64,000 nucleotides of DNA from Tillus elongatus. Taxonomy: Eukaryota > Arthropoda > Insecta > Coleoptera > Cleridae. How positions within the stretch are numbered: the first letter of the stretch is position 1; each line of letters begins with the position of its first letter. The notes beneath the pieces were generated by a model. It was not told where the DNA came from and did not search any database. It worked only from the letters and a program-made list of their open reading frames with translations. This document shows positions 34,009 through 48,904 of this stretch, in pieces. Location of the stretch: positions 6,985,160 to 7,049,159 of the forward strand of contig OZ023265.1 of the NCBI GenBank assembly GCA_964006375.1, in the 5' to 3' direction. The translations under genes and the position numbers were made by a program.

Positions 34009-35076
34009 CTCTGGACGCAGCAAGTGCGTTATGGTAGTGAATTTTCATAAAAATGTTTTTAATAACAAATATGTGTGTTTTTTTTAAGAAAGCAGGCATC
34101 AAATTTGGTTACCAGCGTGCCATGTTTCATCAAAATAACTTTATTGTGTGAAAATGTACAAAATTTTCCAAAAGTAAAGTTAAAGTGTTCCCGAAAAAAC
34201 ACGTTTCTTGGTCAACCTTATAGGTTAATAGCAAATTGAGCTGTTCAAATATGAAACATTTGATCAAAATTCGCTACCATAACGCACTTGCTGCGTCTAG
34301 AATTTCTTTTCTTACAAACATGCATTATATCTCGATGGAAAATGCAAAAATGCAATAACATAAGGCGTGTTTGATTAAAAAAAAGGCAATTTGTATCACC
34401 AATGACTTATGGGCCACCCTGTGATTGTAGAAATATTATTTTAAGATGTAGCTCAAGACACCCTATAATTAATATATACAAATTTTTTTCATATCTTATA
34501 TAATAACGGATATATTGAACTTTATTAATTTTTTACGAAAATTCGACAAAAATTATATACCATTAAACGATAAACTCTATAGCTAAGGCTACTGCCAAGC
34601 ATCAGAGAAAGGGTCTATTTAAAATGAATTTTCTGCAAATATTTTAGTAAAATGAAGGACAATGACGGTTGAAATTAAGACTTTAGGGTTTGTAAAACAT
34701 TCTTCTTGAGACATTTTATTTCTATAGCCCGTATTAGATTCAATTTATTTGCCTAAATGTTGCCAATTTTGACATTTTAAATCGCCACTTTGACGTTTTG
34801 AGGAAAACCCCAATTTATTTTTCTTAAAATGCCTATAACTTTTTTGTCTTTTGACCTACATAACTAAATTTTGGCAGGTGACTGCGTACCAAATTTGGTT
34901 GCCCTTACTTTGTTAATTCGGGAGATATAATTTTTTTTCGAAAGAAAACACAAAATTTTCCGGGAAAACCCGGGCATATTTTCCTGGCTAACAAACTCAT
35001 CCAAGCCATTTGCAAAAGGAATTTTTTCACCAAATTTAATCAAAATCGGCCCATTATTTTTTGAGTTATCGGTGTG

Positions 35077-35166
<90 letters not shown>

Positions 35167-35299
35167 ATATAAAAATTGAAACTGACCCCGGATATGTTTT
35201 CTGGGGGGCCTAATTAGCGCTTATTTGAAGAAATTTTTTCAAAATTCAAAAGTCGGGATCTCCTCATTAGTGAATTTTTTTTAAGAAAATTCACTAAAA
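34009..35299 (-). mobile_element. AT-bearing composite element H4, complete
   Basis: As H5 but with a single module B unit. From 34262 onward it shares with H5 variants that other copies lack (for example TTTTCTGCAAATATTTTAGT, ATATGTTTTCTGGGGGGCC and CGCTTATTTGAAG), so the two loci are duplicates rather than independent insertions. Confidence 0.72.
35081..35162. repeat. (AT)n microsatellite inside H4
   Basis: 82 bp, shorter than the 125-bp array in its duplicate H5. Confidence 0.97.
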
Positions 35300-35640
35300 G
35301 TTCAGGACACAGCTAGCAAGCGCATTTAGTACAGGCAATATATGAGCCCGTTACTCTTGTCCATAATGCATTAAACTACAGGAGTTTTTTTTTTTTTTTG
35401 ATACATAGGTTCAGAATGACGCATTGAATGTAAAAACACAAAATCCTTACAAAATGAGGGCGGAAGTGCCGCCATTTTGAGAAAAACCGTTTCGGCCTAC
35501 AACTCCGTAATCCTGCACTTTAGGCCAAAAATGGTAATGACCTTTATTGTAGATAATTACATTTATCATCTTTTTTGCTTAACATTTTTTTTTGTATCAC
35601 TCACCGTTTACAACTATGACTCTTAGCATTCATTTATTGA
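35300..35640. repeat. Module C repeat, copy 2
   Basis: Duplicate of 32668-33005 with a longer T-tract (13 T at about 35386). Confidence 0.75.
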
Positions 35641-36540
<900 letters not shown>

Positions 36541-36717
36541 AAAAGTTTTAGGTAAAAGTTTGTCGATTAAAAAGTAAAGTTATAAGCATTTTATTTTTTA
36601 AACAATTATTGGCCGATTTTCCTGTCTAACAAACCTGTCCAAGCCACTTGCAAAAGGACGGTATTCACAAAATGTAATTAAAATCGGCTTTTTATTTCTG
36701 GAGTTATCGGTGTGATA

Positions 36718-36718
<1 letters not shown>

Positions 36719-36791
<73 letters not shown>
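36719..36791. repeat. (AT)n microsatellite
   Basis: Second array of the tandem duplication. Confidence 0.97.
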
Positions 36792-36794
<3 letters not shown>

Positions 36795-37009
36795 ATATAA
36801 AAATTAAAATTGACCCCGGATATGTGTTCTAGGAGGCATAATTAGCGCACATTTAAATAATTTTTTTTTCAAAATTCACAAGTCGAGGTCTCCTCATTAG
36901 TGATTTTTTAAAAGAAAATTCACTAATAATAATTTGAGAAAAAAAAGTTTTAGGTAAAAGTTTGTCGATTGAAAAGTAAAGTTATAAGCATTTTATGTTT
37001 TAAACAATT

Positions 37010-37284
37010 ATCAACAGAGATATAGGTAAACAAGTCAATAAATGAATACTAATAGTCGTATAAGTTGTAAACGGTGAGTGATACAAAAAAAGATTAACAA
37101 AAAAGATGAGAAATGCAATTATCTATAACAAGGTTATAACCATTTCTAGCCTAAAGTGCACGGTTACGGAGATATAGGCCGAAACGGTTTTTCTCAAAAT
37201 GGCGGCACTTCCTCCCTCTTAATTTGCAAGGATTTTGTGTTTTTATATTCAGTGCGATATTCTGAACCTATGTATCAAAAAATA
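37010..37284. repeat. Module C repeat, copy 3 (inverted)
   Basis: Reverse complement of 32680-33000, including AAAATGGCGGCACTTCC. Confidence 0.75.
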
Positions 37285-37890
37285 TAAGTGATTCTACCTA
37301 CCAAATTTAAACCCAATGGGTTAAGTAAATATTGGGTTATAACTAAATAAAAAATAAATAATCTACGATATGACCTGCAATTACCCCTGAACTGATGCCT
37401 GTTGAATGTTAGATAATGTCAGACAGGCACGGTTCCGCTGCCATTGCAAACAAAATCTTCAAATTATATTTTAAACGGACAGGCTACAAAAGTATGTCAC
37501 AATAAACAATTAGCGGGGTTGTCATTTGCGACAACTTTTATCTGAATCTGAAGATAGAAAAATGTTAATACATAAAAATTGAAATGAAAGTAATCTAGTT
37601 TGTTTAAAAGCAATCTAGAACTACGTTTTATTATGTATAAATATTAAGCTTCCTATTTTCACGGTATTTAAAACCCATCTCCCTCTCCTAGCTTAATCTG
37701 ACAACACCACTATTTGTCATTTGTTAACTGACATGAGTCATGAGACAGAGGTGCGCGTTCCAATCATAACCTCGAAACTAACAGACGTCATTAACAAAGA
37801 AGAAGAAGAAGAAGTTAACCTCGAAATCGACTCCGCTAATAGAATCTTACAATATAAAATATAATCTTACAATATAAAATAACGACCCAT
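37285..37890 (+). repeat. Module G repeat, uninterrupted copy
   Basis: Matches 54240-54612 on its left half and 55997-56290 on its right half, and so preserves the site that is filled by H6 in the other copy (junction at 37577/37578). It carries a (GAA)n tract at about 37797-37814. Confidence 0.75.
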
Positions 37891-38104
37891 ATCCTAAGGT
37901 TAATACAAACAGGAGTAGGTAAATAATAATCCAACTCTTAATTTTAACCTAACATTAACAAATGCCTTCGGCCGTCGACTGTAGTATAATATTATGATTT
38001 TAACACCCAATCAAACAAATAAGCAAGTGGTGTGCATCAGATTCAGGTTGTTAATCAATGAGTGTAGGTACTGTATTACTAAACAGTAATAGTAAATATG
38101 TGTT

Positions 38105-39180
38105 GAAAAGAGTTTAGGTGCAGCAAGTACGTTAGGGTAGCGAATTTTCGTAAAAATATTTCAAATGGTGATAACTCAATTTCCCAGCAAACTAGAATCT
38201 TCAGTTTTGATACATAGTAAAACCCACATAAAGGCAGCCTGTGTACTAAATTTAAAAAACAACTACAAATTTGTTTCGGCGGTTCGATTGCAATGACTAA
38301 AACGGATCATCCAAGCGATTAATAAGGAAAAATACCTGCCACGTTTATAATTTGGCGGGTACATTCCTATTGTAAAAAAAATTAAATTTTCGGTAAATTT
38401 TCAGTTTAGCACAAGGGGGAATTTTAGAAAAAAAATCAGAAAGTGCTCAGAGCCCTTTTACGATACATATACCACAAAAAAGATTTCTTGCAAACAGCCC
38501 CTGTGGCGACCGGTTACGGAGCATAATGATTCACCAAGAGATAACGTGGACTGAGAACGAAGCACGAACGTTGGGAAAGGAGATTCATTGTTGAATGTAA
38601 CGCGGCCTAGTTAAGATACAGAATAACTCACTGTGTAATCAAGACATTTATATATATATATTAATAAAACTATATTGTGACTATAGAACATTGTGTGTTA
38701 TTGTCAATACTAGTGTACCACAGCCCCCAAGAAAATTACGGGACCACGCGTCAATAGGGCTGCTGGGCGGGGAAGAAAATAAAAAGGAAATGTTAGCGGA
38801 AACTGGAAAAAACAGCTTAGTTGGACCTCTGTAACCTGCCTTTATCCCATTTTGCAGCTATACTTTCTTAAAATCCTGTTTACTCCACGCACAACCCCTA
38901 TTCACCGCAGGTCCCGCAACTTTCTTGGAGGTTGGTCTCAAGAAGAAGTTCTTTTTTACGCATTGAGGGTAGTTGTAGGCATGTAGCAGGTGGAGGAGAA
39001 CCCCGCGATGAAGCAGCGAACCAAGATTTTCAATCTATATTTAAATTGTTACCTCATTTCGTTTCTTTAAAATACTTTTCCAAACATGAATTTGTGCTTG
39101 CCTTGTTTGTCAGCATCGCATAGGGAGCTACAATATTTTATCATTAAAAAAGGATGGATACAGCAATAGTAAATAAGTTC
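38105..39180 (+). repeat. Module F repeat, copy 1, carrying a solo LTR
   Basis: Starts GGTGCAGCAAGTACGTTAGG, a decayed family terminus. It contains AACGGATCATCCAAGCGA and a GC-richer block (CCGCAGGTCCCGCAACTTTC) that recur at 56470-57420 and inverted at 53600-53970. The open frame at 38932-39123 is shared by the copies only through ancestry. Confidence 0.68.
38502..38722. mobile_element. Solo LTR, 221 bp
   Basis: Begins TGTGGCGACC and ends GTGTACCACA, an inverted TGTGG/CCACA end pair, and is flanked by GCCCC at 38497-38501 and 38723-38727. The uninterrupted version at about 56950 reads AACAGCCCCCAAGAAAG, which confirms the insertion. An ATTAATAAAAC polyadenylation-like word lies at about 38661. 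It is the trace of an LTR retrotransposon that recombined out. Confidence 0.85.
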
Positions 39181-39229
39181 TGAAAAGGGTTTGTGTGCAG
39201 CGTGGGTACTAAATTAAAGAAAAATAAAA

Positions 39230-39525
39230 CTCTGGACGCAGCAAGTGCGTTATGGCAGTGCATTTTTATAAAAATGCATTGAATATTAAATATGTCTTTT
39301 TAATGCAAGCAGTCATTAATTTGGTTACCGGTATAACATATATAGTAGAAACAATGTGCCATATTTTCTCAAAATAACTTATTGTTTGAAAATGTACAAA
39401 AATTTTCCGACAATAAACTTTAAACGTTGGTTTCCTAGCCAACAAACCTTAGGTTAATAGCAAATTGAGTTATTGAAATTTGAAGCATTTAATAAAAATT
39501 TGCTACCAAAACGCACTCACTGCGT
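39230..39525. repeat. Module B element with both termini
   Basis: CTGGACGCAGCAAGTGCGTT at 39232 and the inverted, decayed GCTACCAAAACGCACTCACT ending near 39520 bound a 0.3-kb unit (GGTTACCGGTATAACATATA inside). Confidence 0.7.
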
Positions 39526-40299
39526 CTTGATTTTTTTCCTACAAACATATTTCGATAAAGAATGCAATAAAATAAAGCTGTTTGAAAAAAAATGTAGGGA
39601 TCACCAACGACTTATGGGCCAGCCGGTGATTGTCAAAATAATTTGATAAGATGCTGCTCAAGATTCCCTATAATTAACTTATACAATTTGTTCTCGTTTC
39701 TTGTATAATAATAATTATATTGAGCTTTACCGTAGAAACGCGTCACCCTGTGTATATGCAAGCAGATCAAAACTGAACGTAAACCCGGATATGGATTCAG
39801 GGCGCCTATTTTGCGCTCATTTGAAGAAATCTTTTTAAAATTCTAAAGTCGCAGTCTCCTCATTGACGAATAATTTTGTACAAAAATTAGCTAAAAATTA
39901 TGGACCGTTAAACCACAAACTTAACTAAAACTACCGCCAAAGCATCAGAGAGAAAATAACTAACCTGTTGCATATTAGCCCCTTTTGTAAAACTTCGATC
40001 CTTTATATGTGTTGATAAAACATAACAAACACTGTTTAGTCCATCCACTAACATTAATAAAGGAATAATTTGCACTTGTATATAAACATTGCCGAAATAA
40101 CACAAATAATTTGTCGACTCAAACAGATAAATATATAAACAATCTCATACCAAACGTCAGTTACAGGTTACAGCGTCTAACAGACATGCGCAATAATATA
40201 AAATGTGCCGTTGCCAGGCAACGACATACTAGATCTCATATAAGCCAGGTTTGTCATTGTCAATGAAACGCGGTGATATAAAAAATAAATATTTCAAAT
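39526..40299. other. Decayed repeat interior, no gene
   Basis: 39530-39900 retains interior words (ACTTATGGGCCAGCC, AACCCGGATATGGATTC) without an array. 39900-40299 is unrecognised. Confidence 0.4.
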
Positions 40300-40804
<505 letters not shown>

Positions 40805-40850
40805 ACATAATGAGCTTCGCGAATAACTAATAATTTGTTTTGAAGAACCC

Positions 40851-42515
<1,665 letters not shown>

Positions 42516-42991
42516 GAGATTTTAAAGAGACTGCAGTACTCCTACAATACGGATTTAGAGGATTTCAATTATTTTAAGTCAGTTATAATTTAAATGCTAG
42601 AAAAATAAAAATGTTTGGCACTACTCCGTATAAATATTTTATTTAATTTTATGTAGCTTTGTACAAAAAAGGCATATAACCTATCGATTTTGAGAACATA
42701 TCTGCCGTCAGTCTATTTTTCCAAACACAGTTATGTTAATCCGTTCTCTATTATGAAGTGTTTTATCAGGTTTTTGTGCTTTTTACTTCACAATATGTAA
42801 TTCGTGTACTAATGGTGTTAATTCTCCCAACAAAGTTTTATCGGGTTGTCACCTATGCACCGTGTCCAGTTAGATCGATGCGGTATTTCGCTTCACTTCA
42901 AACATGTAAATTCTAGCACCAGTAACCACTAATAATCAGAATTAATTTGACCAAAAACAAAAAAACTTTTCTGTGCTCTACTACATGATAA
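42516..42991. other. No gene recognised
   Basis: AT-rich, no matches within the window. Confidence 0.35.
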
Positions 42992-43103
42992 ATGCACGGT
43001 CGAGTTTTAGTTTCTGTTTGATTACACATAATTGTTAATGCTCTAATTGTTAACTTTTATAGTGCCTTACTTTTAGCGATTTTTTTAAAAAATTCGCTAA
43101 TGA

Positions 43104-43113
43104 GGAGGTCTGT
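43104..43113. repeat. Left target-site duplication of LineC
   Basis: GGAGGTCTGT, repeated exactly at 43616-43625. Confidence 0.85.
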
Positions 43114-43533
43114 ACTGCCAGGGGAGCCATTAAGTCCTGGGTCAGAAACCAACACAAGGTGTACTGGGCGGACTGTGCAGGGCTCAGACATGGGAAGTCA
43201 ATAATTGACGAACCCAGTACAAAGAGAGCTGTGGAGCTGCTAAATCTTAGCAGAGGACAGCTCAGAAACACAACAGGTCTCTTGACGGGACACATGGCCG
43301 TCAAGAAATACCTGCATAAAATGGGGCGGTTCGAAGGGGACCTCGCATGCAGACTCTGCGGCGAGGGGGAAGAATCAGCCCAGCACATCTTGTGTGAGTG
43401 TATAGCTCTGGACCGCAGAAGGCAACTGATGTACGGTCGCTCTAGACCGGAGACAGAGCAATATAAAGCTTCACCCTACCAATCACTGTGCAGACTAGTC
43501 CAAGGCACAGTGATCTTGGAATGGGTGGATTAA
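43114..43533 (+). pseudogene. LineC ORF2 C-terminus with CCHC-like motif
   Basis: One open frame reading KSWVRNQHKVYWADCAGLRH, LLTGHMAVKKYLHKMGRF, then CRLCGEGEESAQHILCEC (C-x2-C-x8-H-x4-C) and ILEWVD-stop. The pattern is the standard end of RNase H-bearing LINE polyproteins (I and related clades). The frame is uninterrupted, suggesting a fairly young insertion, but only the last 140 codons are present. Confidence 0.82.
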
Positions 43534-43615
43534 GACTAAGGGTATGCACAATCAACCAAGGGTTGCGGTGCTATCGGGGCGGCAAGGCCGCGGACGAGCC
43601 CTGAGGGAAAAAAAA
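43114..43615 (+). mobile_element. LineC, 5'-truncated LINE tail with target duplication
   Basis: A 502-bp retrotransposed 3' end: ORF2 terminus to 43533, a short untranslated region with a CGGGGCGGCAAGGCCGCGG block, an A-tract, and a perfect 10-bp flanking repeat. A second copy of this LINE lies on the minus strand at 51283-51560. Confidence 0.88.
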
Positions 43616-43625
43616 GGAGGTCTGT

Positions 43626-43627
<2 letters not shown>

Positions 43628-43714
<87 letters not shown>
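43628..43714. repeat. (AT)n microsatellite at the palindrome centre
   Basis: Flanked symmetrically by GTTTATAT and ATATAAAC. Confidence 0.97.
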
Positions 43715-43717
<3 letters not shown>

Positions 43718-43835
43718 ACAAACTTCCTCATTAGCGAATTACAAAAAAATCGCTAAAAGTAAGGTACTATAAAAGTTAACAATGAGAGCATTAACAATTA
43801 TGTGTAATCAAAGAGAAACTAAAACTCGACCGTGC

Positions 43836-43844
<9 letters not shown>

Positions 43845-43918
<74 letters not shown>
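43845..43918. repeat. (AT)n microsatellite
   Basis: Only 8 bp beyond the palindrome. It belongs to the next AT-bearing repeat. Confidence 0.97.
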
Positions 43919-43920
<2 letters not shown>

Positions 43921-44480
43921 ACCGATAACTCAAAAAATAATAGACCGATCTTGATCAAATTCGGTGAGTAACTTCCTTTTGCAAGTGACTTGGATAAGTT
44001 CGTTATACAGGAAAATCGGACGAGGTTTTCCCGGAAAATTTTGTGTTTTCCTTCCTAAAAAGAATAATATCTTCGTAAATGACAAGGTAAGGGCAACCAA
44101 ATTTGATACGCGTGTTTGTATTATAAAAAGTGAACTCTGAACCAAAATTTAGGTCTCTAGCTTTAAAGACAACGAAGTTATGGGCAGTTAGATAAACAAA
44201 TTTTGGAGTTTTCCTAAAAATGTCAAACTTGCAATTTTAAACGTCAAAATTGGCAATGTTTAGGCAAATAATGTGAAACAAATACCTATTGTGAAAAGAA
44301 AATGTTGCAAGAAGAGTGTTCTGCAAACCCTTAAGTTTAAGATTCAACCGTCATTGCCCTTCATTTTACTCAAATATTTACAAAATATCCATTTCAAATA
44401 GACCCTTTCTTTGATCCTTTGGCTGTCAGTTTAGTTAAGTTGGTGCCTTTTTGGATATTTATTTGTAGGTTTAGTGAAGT
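43919..44480 (+). mobile_element. AT-bearing repeat interior, hairpin end missing
   Basis: GACCGATAACTCAAAAAATA, core, and the long interior through CATTGCCCTTCATTTTAC and AGACCCTTTCTTTGATCC. The hairpin end is replaced by the palindrome arm. Confidence 0.62.
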
Positions 44481-45560
44481 TTATGGTTTAACGGTCTAAA
44501 ATTTTTTAAGCTAATTTTCGTAGAACAAATTTGTAAATGCATTTTTGCATTTTTTATAGAAATATGATGCGTTTATAAGAAAAAAATCTGGACGCATTAA
44601 GTGCGTTTTGGTAGCGAATTTTCGGTAAATTTGCAGATAAGCTCCCGAACGCTTTTCAAAAAATTGTTTTTAGAAACCTGCCTAGCCCCCCCCCTGGATC
44701 CACAAAACCCAAGAAAAATTTCTTGTCACACCCACTAAGAAAGTTACAGGACTAGCAGTGAATAGGGGTGCTGGGCGGGGTAGGTAGTAAAAAGGAAATA
44801 TGAGCAGAAAATGCGAATAAAACGGGCTTGAAAGTTGTCTTTTACACATCTTGAAGCCATATTTCCCCTAAACCCTGCCTACCCTGCACAGCACCCCTAA
44901 TCCCCCAAAAGATGTCTTGTTTACACTCCCCAAAGAAGTTACGGGACCAGGAGTGAGTAGGGGTGTATAATTTTTTTAGCTAATTTTCGTAGAACAAATT
45001 CGTTATCACATTTTTGAATTTTTTATCGAAATATAATGCGTTTGTAAGAAAAAAAACTGGACGCAGTAAGTGCGTTTTGGTAGCGAATGTTCGATAAATT
45101 TGCAGTTTAGCTCCCGAACGCTTTTCAAAACACTGTTTTCAGAAACCTGCCTAGCCCCCCCCCTGGATCCTCAAACCCCAAAAAAAATTCTTGTTCACAC
45201 TCCCCAAGGAAGTTACGGGACCAGGAGTGAGTAGGGGTGTATAATTTTTGTAGAATATATTCGTTAATGCATTATTGCATTTTTTATCGAAATATGATGC
45301 GTTTGTAAGAAAAAAACTGGAGTCAGTAAGTGCGTTTTGGTAGCTAATTTTCGGTAAATTTGCAGTTTAGTTCTCGAACGCTTTTCAAAAAACTGTTTTC
45401 AGAAACCTGCATCTTGAAACCACAGCACCCCTATTCACTCCCAGTCCCATAACTTTCTTGGGGGGTGTGAACAAGAAAAATTTCTTGTGGTTTGTGCATC
45501 CAGGTGGGGGGTCACCAACAATTTCTTGAAAAGCGTTCGGGAGATAATCTGCAAATTTAC
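44480..45560. repeat. Module E tandem and inverted repeats
   Basis: Three direct units, each with GACGCAnTAAGTGCGTTTTG (or GAGTCAGTAAGTGCGTTTTG) at about 44590, 45060 and 45320, followed by CTCCCGAACGCTTTTCAAAA and, in the first two, CCTAGCCCCCCCCCTGGATC. An inverted partial unit follows at 45410-45560. Unit length is about 275 bp; the first is longer by about 190 bp. Confidence 0.75.
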
Positions 45561-45990
45561 CGAATTTTCATTAAATCATTCAAATTTCAATAACTCAATT
45601 TGCTATTAACATAAGCTTTGTTGGTTAGAAAACCAACATTTAAGTTTATTTTCGGAATTTTTTTGTATATTTTCAAACCATAAGTAATTTGGATAAAATA
45701 TAGTACATTGTTTCTACTACATAGGCTATACCGGTAATCAGATTGATGCCTGCTCGCATTTGCTATTAAAAACATTTTTATGGAAATTCACTTCCATAAC
45801 ACATTTGCTGCATCTAGACTTTTGAAAAATGTTGATATATTATCAAACAATAAATTTATTTCGATGAAATATGGTACATTGTTTCTAATATATAGGCAAC
45901 CAAGTTTGATGCCTGCTTTCATCAAAGAAAGACATTTGCTATTAAAGAAAATTCGCTACCATAACGCACTTGCTGCGTCCAGAGGTTTTT
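45561..45990 (+). repeat. Two module B 3' ends in tandem
   Basis: Termini at about 45784-45815 (decayed) and 45951-45985 (GCTACCATAACGCACTTGCT), each preceded by TTTGATGCCTGC or GATTGATGCCTGC. Confidence 0.65.
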
Positions 45991-46255
45991 TAAAAATTGA
46001 TGCCTTCCCAATTAACTACATTGACTTAAATAAAAAGGGTTTTTTCCAGAGGTAATTCCATTTTAACTCCCCGCGTTTCGGCAATTAAACAGCCATCATT
46101 AGGGTAAATCTAAAAAAAAAATACATTAAAATACAATAAAAATGCTCGTCAGAAACATTGTTCCAGGTAATTGAATTGAAAATCGGGACATATGAGTTCC
46201 TCAGAGTGCAAAAATCTAATGTATAGTGATACTGCTTATTAGTGGCCAACTAGTG

Positions 46256-46322
46256 TTAGATAAATCGACTACTGATAGATAAATCGACTACTGATAGATA
46301 AATCGACTACTGATAGATGAAG
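46256..46322. repeat. 19-bp minisatellite
   Basis: GATAGATAAATCGACTACT repeated about 3.5 times. Confidence 0.92.
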
Positions 46323-46731
46323 TTTACTACCTTATATGTACATTGATACTATTTTTATGTTGTGAAAATTCGTTTCACGAACGGTTATTATTATAAGAAA
46401 AATTACTTCTTTTGAAATTTTACAAAGATATATCATGGAGTGGCAAAGATCACCTGCGGCCAAAAATCTTAAGGTAACCAACAAGAATTATTTTGCAGAG
46501 ATGGCCAGTCTCCAGTTTGAATCTGGTTTTGAGATAATATGACCATTTTCTAATAATGTCTCAAAGTCGCCAGTTGACACGTAAAAAATTTTAATGACCA
46601 CCACGAGTAATTAAATCATCGGTCCTCAAATTTGTCGTTAGGTCTGTGCCTTCCTTCAAACCTCTCTCCTGCAAGGAAAGCCGTACCCAACAATTACTCT
46701 TTTGCTTCAGCTTTTTTTCAGTTAATACAAC
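46323..46731. other. No gene recognised
   Basis: No frames with known motifs. A TCCTGCAAGGAA palindrome at about 46667 is unremarkable. Confidence 0.35.
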
Positions 46732-47591
46732 AAAAGCTGCAGTAAGACTAGATGCATTCTCGCAACAATTAGAACCGTAGACCGGTTTCGCTCTCATTAG
46801 AGCTCTTCAATTGCTACTAATTGTAGCAAAAATGCACCAAAAATAACACGGCTGTAGTATAGCCAGTCTTAAAACACTAAGTGAGTGGTGAACGTGTCGC
46901 CACCTAGTTCGGAACCAAGTACTATGTAGTCACGCCCGCTCCAAATAACACAGAGTGTTAAAAATAGAGACAGTATACAACTAACTAACAATTTAAAAAA
47001 TTGCTGGCCCTGGCCCATTTCTAACCCAATATAGGGACAAAGTATGTAAGACTAGATGCATTCTCGCAACAATTAGAACCGTAGACCGGTTTCGCTCTCA
47101 TTAGAGCTCTTCAGTACGGCATACTAATTGTAGCAAAAATGCAGCAAAAATAACACGGCTATCGTATAGCCAGTCTTAAAACACTAAGTGAGTGGTGAAC
47201 GTGTCGCCACCTAGTTCGGAACCAAGTACTATGTTGTCACGCGCGCTCCAAATAACACAGAGTGTTAAAAATAGAGACAGTATACTACAGCCGTGTTATT
47301 TTTGGTGCATTTTTGCTACAATTAGTATGCCGTACTGAAGAGCTCTAATGAGAGCGAAACCGGTCTACGGTTCTAATTGTTGCGAGAATGCATCTAGTCT
47401 TACATAGTTTGTCCCTATATTGGGGTAGAAATGGGCCAGGGCTAACAATTTTTTAAATTGTTAGTTAGTTGTATACAGTCTCCATTTTTAACACTCTGTG
47501 TTATTTGAAGCGGGCGTGACAACATACTACTTGGTTCCGAACTAGGTGGCGACACGTTCACCACTCACTTAGTGTTTTAAAAGCTGCAGTA
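46732..47591. mobile_element. Inverted and tandem repeat cluster with flanking direct repeats
   Basis: Two forward units of a roughly 300-bp sequence (46743-47048 and 47048-47284) are followed by one inverted unit (47284-47578). Unit landmarks are CGGTTTCGCTCTCATTAGAG, AAAACACTAAGTGAGTGGTG and AACACAGAGTGTTAAAAATA. The cluster is bracketed by AAAAGCTGCAGTA at 46732-46744 and 47579-47591, which looks like a target-site duplication of 11 to 13 bp. No coding frame. Confidence 0.75.
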
Positions 47592-48285
47592 CCTATTACT
47601 ACTTCTTCTCCACTTCACATTATCAACTAATAGTGATTAACAATGTATTATGTAATACATTTAAAACTTGAGTACCACTAATAATGCTTATTCTTTGTGG
47701 ACAATATGTTTCCTGCAGTGGCGACATGTAAACATTGTCGTTTACTTAATAATTTCTGAGTTTAATTTGACCCAATTTACCCACTTTCGTTGATTCAGGA
47801 GCCCTTAAAATACCTGTTAACAAATTGAAAACAAAAATATGAGAAAAGCTGTCCATTATTGCGGAATCGGTGCATTAAACTCTACCCTTCCTTCCTTACT
47901 TCGTGACATCTATGCTTATATCCGGCTTTTAAAACGCGTAAGGATTCCGTGAAGAAGTTTTGATTTCCAGCGCACTCCGGTGGCACATTATATTAGAGTC
48001 AGGATTGTTCGCACCAGTAAATGGCGTATTAAAGTCGAGCCAACGTGTAAAAGCCCAAGTCTGACATAAAGTTGGTGAACCTGACGCCCCACACGTCTAC
48101 TCAAACTAAACCGTAAACTTTCATTTAACTGATATCACAGCTCTGTACTCTGAACTTCACGAGCTGCTGTTTTTGTTACTGCTTAACAACGCCAGATCGA
48201 TGTTAAACGCCTCACAATAGGGTTAGATAGAGGTTTACTACCTGGATGTTACACTAGGTTGCAGGGGTAACTATAGTAGTTAAAA
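47592..48285. other. No gene recognised
   Basis: Less AT-rich from 47880 to 48240 than its neighbours but without frames, promoters or matches I can support. Confidence 0.35.
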
Positions 48286-48289
48286 AAAT

Positions 48290-48770
48290 TCAGGACGCAG
48301 CAAGTGCATTGTAGTAGTGAATTTTTATAAGAATTGTACACTATCATTATACGGAATATTGCTAAAATTAATACTTTAAACTTACACAGACATTGAAAAT
48401 CGATTTTAGAGGTCCTAGTACGTGCACATTTGAAGACCTCTTTCGAAAGTGTTACCATCGATATTTCTCTATTATCAAAAAATCTTGTGTTCTAACTCCT
48501 TTTTAGAAAAATGCCCAAAACTCAATTTTCTATAAAGCTAAAAAAATAAATTTTGCTATATCTGTAGATAGTGTAAGTCACTTTAAAAGAAACTTGTAAT
48601 ACAAATTTCATGAAAGTTATACACAAGATTTCCAAAAGGAAAGTTAATTCATATTTATAAAAATAAAGTATCTGCTAAATTATAAACGTAGGATTTCTTT
48701 TTCCTTCTTAATCGCCAGAAGCATTTCGTTTTAGTCATCCTAATCAAACCGGTTTTTAGTGAATTTTCAC
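48290..48770 (+). repeat. Module D repeat, copy 3
   Basis: AGGACGCAGCAAGTGCATTG terminus at 48293 and TGTACACTATCATTA interior. Confidence 0.65.
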
Positions 48771-48904
48771 TAAGCGATTTTTACTCTGCGATTTAGTCTC
48801 GCTCTCGGTATCGGTTTCTACCTAAAACTCATTATATAAGGTGATGTTTATAAGTAAACATTTTAGAATTTTTCATTCTCTGACGACGCTAACCTCGTTA
48901 GTGA

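Larger units (their letters stand above)
42992..43837. repeat. AT-centred palindrome interrupted by LineC
   Basis: The left arm 42992-43113 (ATGCACGGTCGAGTTTTAG onward) and right arm 43716-43837 are reverse complements with few differences. Each arm contains a small hairpin near TTTTAGCGATTTTTTT. Without the LineC insertion (43114-43615 plus one TSD) the arms meet at the AT array, GTTTATAT(AT)nATATAAAC. Confidence 0.85.

Noticed and set aside
38932..39123. Small conserved protein (EAANQDFQ reading) present three times
   Set aside because: The frame recurs at about 53800 and 57200 only because all three are copies of module F. Flanking non-coding sequence is equally conserved and the frames end differently.
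43050..43388. Minus-strand serine-rich frame at LineC
   Set aside because: Antisense shadow of the LineC C-terminal coding region, which carries the CCHC-like motif.
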